This document shows positions 61,951-64,000 of a DNA stretch of 64,000 nucleotides, one piece after another (within the stretch, counting starts at the first letter, position 1; each line of letters opens with the position of its first letter). A program made the position numbers and the translations under genes. The notes beneath the pieces were generated by a model that saw only the letters and a list, made by a program, of their open reading frames with translations, ran no database searches and was not told the origin of the DNA. Origin of the DNA: CAKZNE01 sp964485405 (GTDB taxonomy: Bacteria > Bacteroidota > Bacteroidia > Flavobacteriales > Schleiferiaceae); contig CAZAJG010000001.1 of assembly GCA_964485405.1 (NCBI GenBank), positions 1-64,000 of the forward strand, in the 5' to 3' direction.

Positions 61951-62670
61951 TTACTTTTTACCAGGCTTAAAGAGCAATGATAAAATCAGGTACAAAGGTA
62001 TAATAAACGCAATGGCACGAAAACGAAAAATGACGATTAATAAAATTATACCGCCAATAAGCACAAATCGGCCCTTGTTCTCCGCCCAAGTCAGGTTTTT
62101 TACTTTTAATGACATTAATGGAAGCTCCGCCACCAATAAAAAAGAGGTGATTATGGTAAGCCCCGTTAATAAAAGGGGATGCAGTAAAATTTGGCGCAAG
62201 TGCTCGTTATCTCCATAATAAGCCAACAAGCCTACAGAAAAGATTAAGATGGTGTTTGCCGGAGTGGGCAAACCTATAAAGTAATCAGATTGGCGCGTAT
62301 CTAAATTAAACTTGGCCAAGCGCAGAGCGGAAAAAAGAGGGATTAAAAAAGCGATATACGGTAAAAAATCCGGTATAGGTTCTCCCTCTTGCATTGCAAT
62401 TTTAAAGAGCTTAAACACAAAAAAGCCAGGCACTACACCAAAGGTTACCATATCCGCCAAAGAGTCTAGCTGCTTACCCATTTCTGAGTGCACCTTTAAC
62501 AAACGCGCTACAAAGCCATCTAAAAAGTCAAATACCAAGGAGAGCGACACCAAGGTTGCTGCCTGCCACAAATCACCTAGAAAAACGGCATGAATTGCCA
62601 TCAGTCCACAAGCCAAATTGGCCAGTGTTAAGGAATTTGGGAATATGCTTTTATAATTATTCTTAGCCAT
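61951..62670 (-). CDS. pssA: CDP-diacylglycerol-serine O-phosphatidyltransferase
   Basis: A 239-residue membrane protein with about 7-8 hydrophobic segments. The CDP-alcohol phosphatidyltransferase motif is present in full as DFLDGFVARLLK followed by GKQLDSLADM (Asp residues of the metal and CDP-lipid site, about residues 46-75). The start MAKNNYKSIFPNSLTLANL and the LAKFNLDTRQSDYFIGLPTP segment are typical of the PssA type II enzyme found in Bacteroidota. It makes phosphatidylserine, the precursor of phosphatidylethanolamine. Confidence 0.93.
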   Translation of the reverse strand: MAKNNYKSIFPNSLTLANLACGLMAIHAVFLGDLWQAATLVSLSLVFDFLDGFVARLLKVHSEMGKQLDSLADMVTFGVVPGFFVFKLFKIAMQEGEPIPDFLPYIAFLIPLFSALRLAKFNLDTRQSDYFIGLPTPANTILIFSVGLLAYYGDNEHLRQILLHPLLLTGLTIITSFLLVAELPLMSLKVKNLTWAENKGRFVLIGGIILLIVIFRFRAIAFIIPLYLILSLLFKPGKK

Positions 62671-62737
62671 AAAGACAATATTAATATAAATATCAAGTTT
62701 TTAATGCGAGAATTTTCATTTTTATTTGTGCTAAATT

Positions 62738-63814
62738 TTGTCCGTGTTAAAAAAGTTTCTCCTTTCGTTAATTCTTTTCCCCTGCCTAATTTTTGGTCAA
62801 GGGCGTAAGTATAGTAACGAATTTCTGAATATTGGTGTTGACGCCAGAGCCTTAGGTATGAGCAATAGCGTTATTGCTTCGGTAAACGATGCGGGTGCCG
62901 GATATTGGAACCCTGCTGGTTTAAGCCACGTTAGAGACTCCTGGCAGGCCGGACTGATGCATGCGGAATACTTTGCCAGCATTGCTCAATACGACTACCT
63001 CGCTTATGCAGCTCCAGTAGATGCGCTGAGCACCGTAGGCTTTACCGTAATACGTTTTGGGGTGGATGATATACTTGACACCACAGAATTGATTGATAAT
63101 GATGGGAATGTAGACTACGATCGCATTAGTAGTTTTTCTACGGCAGATTATGCGTTGATTGGTTCTTACGCCCGTATTTCCAGAAAAGACCCCAATTTTA
63201 GATACGGTGGAAATGTAAAAATCATTTACCGCCAAATAGGAGAGTTTGCCAATGCTGTTGGTTTTGGGTTCGACTTAGGCGCACAGTATAAATGGGGTGG
63301 ATGGCAATTTGGAGCTACCGTTCGCGATGTAACTTCTACTTTTAATTCTTGGAATTTTAATGACGAAAAGCTGGATAGACTGGTGGAATTGGGCAATGAA
63401 TTACCCGAGGAGAACCTAGAACTCACTATCCCAAGATTGCTTTTGGGAGCGGGCAGACGTTTTCAGCTGAATGAAAAGTATAGCCTTCATACCGAAATGA
63501 GTTTCGATTTTACGTTTGATGGTCAACGAAACACCTTAGTAAGTTCTAGCTTTAGCAATATAGACCCTACTTTAGGTTTAGAACTAGGATACAAAAACTT
63601 TGTGTTTTTAAGAGCTGGAGTGGGCAACGTACAACGTACCCGCGATTTTGATGATGCTTTGTTATACACCGTTCAACCCAATATGGGCCTTGGTTTTAAC
63701 TACCGTGGTATTTCTATAGATTATGCTTTAACCGATATCGGTAATGCATCCGATGCATTATACTCTAATATTTTCTCACTTAGGTTTAATTTAGCAGCTC
63801 TCAAACGGATGTAA
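62738..63814 (+). CDS. PorV/PorQ-like outer-membrane protein (T9SS-associated type)
   Basis: A 358-residue outer-membrane barrel of the FadL-like fold. The signal peptide (FLLSLILFPCLIFGQ) precedes VDARALGMSNSVIASVNDAG and YWNPAGLSH, the hallmark segment of the PorV/PorQ family, in which the NPAGL stretch plugs the barrel. PorV shuttles T9SS cargo to the attachment complex; this paralogue may be PorV itself or a related PorV2-like protein. TTG 62738 and GTG 62744 are both possible starts, and a TAAATTTTG sequence overlaps the former. It is joined to the lnt start by a TAATG overlap. Confidence 0.85.
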   Translation: MSVLKKFLLSLILFPCLIFGQGRKYSNEFLNIGVDARALGMSNSVIASVNDAGAGYWNPAGLSHVRDSWQAGLMHAEYFASIAQYDYLAYAAPVDALSTVGFTVIRFGVDDILDTTELIDNDGNVDYDRISSFSTADYALIGSYARISRKDPNFRYGGNVKIIYRQIGEFANAVGFGFDLGAQYKWGGWQFGATVRDVTSTFNSWNFNDEKLDRLVELGNELPEENLELTIPRLLLGAGRRFQLNEKYSLHTEMSFDFTFDGQRNTLVSSSFSNIDPTLGLELGYKNFVFLRAGVGNVQRTRDFDDALLYTVQPNMGLGFNYRGISIDYALTDIGNASDALYSNIFSLRFNLAALKRM

Positions 63815-64000
63815 TGCTAAAAAATTTAGGGCTTTCCCTACTCAGTGCTTTCTTATTATGGTTGGCTTGGCCAGAAAGTAATTTTACCTTTTTACTGTTT
63901 TTTGCGTTTATCCCACTTCTCTTTCTAGAGAGAAACCTCACCAGCAGTTTATCCAAAAAGGCGTCACTTCAACTTTTTCTATATTCCTTCCTATCCTTCG
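63814..64000 (+). CDS. lnt: Apolipoprotein N-acyltransferase (N-terminal part, runs off the window)
   Basis: The frame starts with ATG at 63814, overlapping the stop of the PorV-like gene, and remains open to the window end (62 codons). The sequence LSLLSAFLLWLAWPESNFTF, followed by FAFIPLLFLE, fits the first two transmembrane helices of Lnt, which acylates the N-terminal Cys of lipoproteins in the inner membrane. The catalytic nitrilase domain lies outside the window, so the identification rests on the N-terminus alone. Confidence 0.75.
   Translation, partial: MLKNLGLSLLSAFLLWLAWPESNFTFLLFFAFIPLLFLERNLTSSLSKKASLQLFLYSFLSF

Noticed and set aside
1..64000. tRNA, rRNA, CRISPR, insertion sequence, prophage or integron
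   Set aside because: No T-arm or anticodon patterns, spaced repeats, transposase or integrase genes or phage structural genes were recognised by reading; a dedicated covariance-model scan was not possible.

Overview
The window looks like one continuous piece of an AT-rich Bacteroidota chromosome, most likely Flavobacteriales; a Schleiferiaceae/Cryomorphaceae-type marine relative is only a guess. The lineage is shown by a type IX secretion (T9SS) cargo protein with a C-terminal sorting tail, a PorV-like outer-membrane protein, the Bacteroidota form of alpha-2-macroglobulin, DUF2911 and DUF1972 proteins, and promoter-like TAnnTTTG boxes without obvious Shine-Dalgarno sites. I found no rRNA, tRNA, CRISPR array, insertion sequence or prophage. 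The window is densely coding, and only 6525-7117 exceeds 300 bases without a convincing gene.

Region by region. 1-7117: a partial alpha-2-macroglobulin lipoprotein, a large superfamily 1 helicase with a possible C-terminal nuclease-fold domain, and two secreted proteins of unknown function. 7118-16613: a tightly packed rightward run (ABC exporter, MscS channel, Ppx/GppA phosphatase, sigma-54-type response regulator, small conserved protein, MATE exporter, BioY, two glycosyltransferases). 16616-29065: surface polysaccharide genes (initiating sugar transferase, Wzm/Wzt export ABC transporter, sulfotransferase-like protein, two family 2 glycosyltransferases, O-antigen ligase/polymerase), interrupted by an M1 aminopeptidase and recG. 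29132-46494: mixed metabolism and surface genes (VTT membrane protein, class III aminotransferase, T9SS cargo, PAS/GAF histidine kinase, FAD-linked oxidase, S9 dipeptidyl peptidase, POT peptide transporter, thioredoxin-like protein, DUF1015, lipoprotein, DUF2911, GNAT). 46575-55218: a fatty-acid degradation block (acyl-CoA dehydrogenase, thiolase, hydroxyacyl-CoA dehydrogenase/enoyl-CoA hydratase fusion, MarR regulator, acyl-CoA synthetase). 55290-64000: amidohydrolase, fumarase, small membrane proteins, ACP phosphodiesterase-like protein, a Cys/His-rich three-gene envelope cassette, purS, pssA, a PorV-like protein and the start of lnt.

The strongest unannotated signals are regulatory and translational. 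Two near-identical 16-base inverted repeats lie 9-10 bases upstream of -7 boxes, one before the MarR gene and one before the acyl-CoA dehydrogenase gene, and probably define a local MarR regulon for beta-oxidation. Two polysaccharide genes (wzm and the sulfotransferase-like gene) have clear family-specific N-termini that extend upstream of any ATG/GTG/TTG codon, so they either use rare start codons such as AUU, are frameshifted, or carry sequence errors. TTG starts are needed for several other genes. No clearly new multi-gene system is demonstrated; the helicase, the activator without a DNA-binding domain and the Cys-rich cassette are the best leads for new biology.
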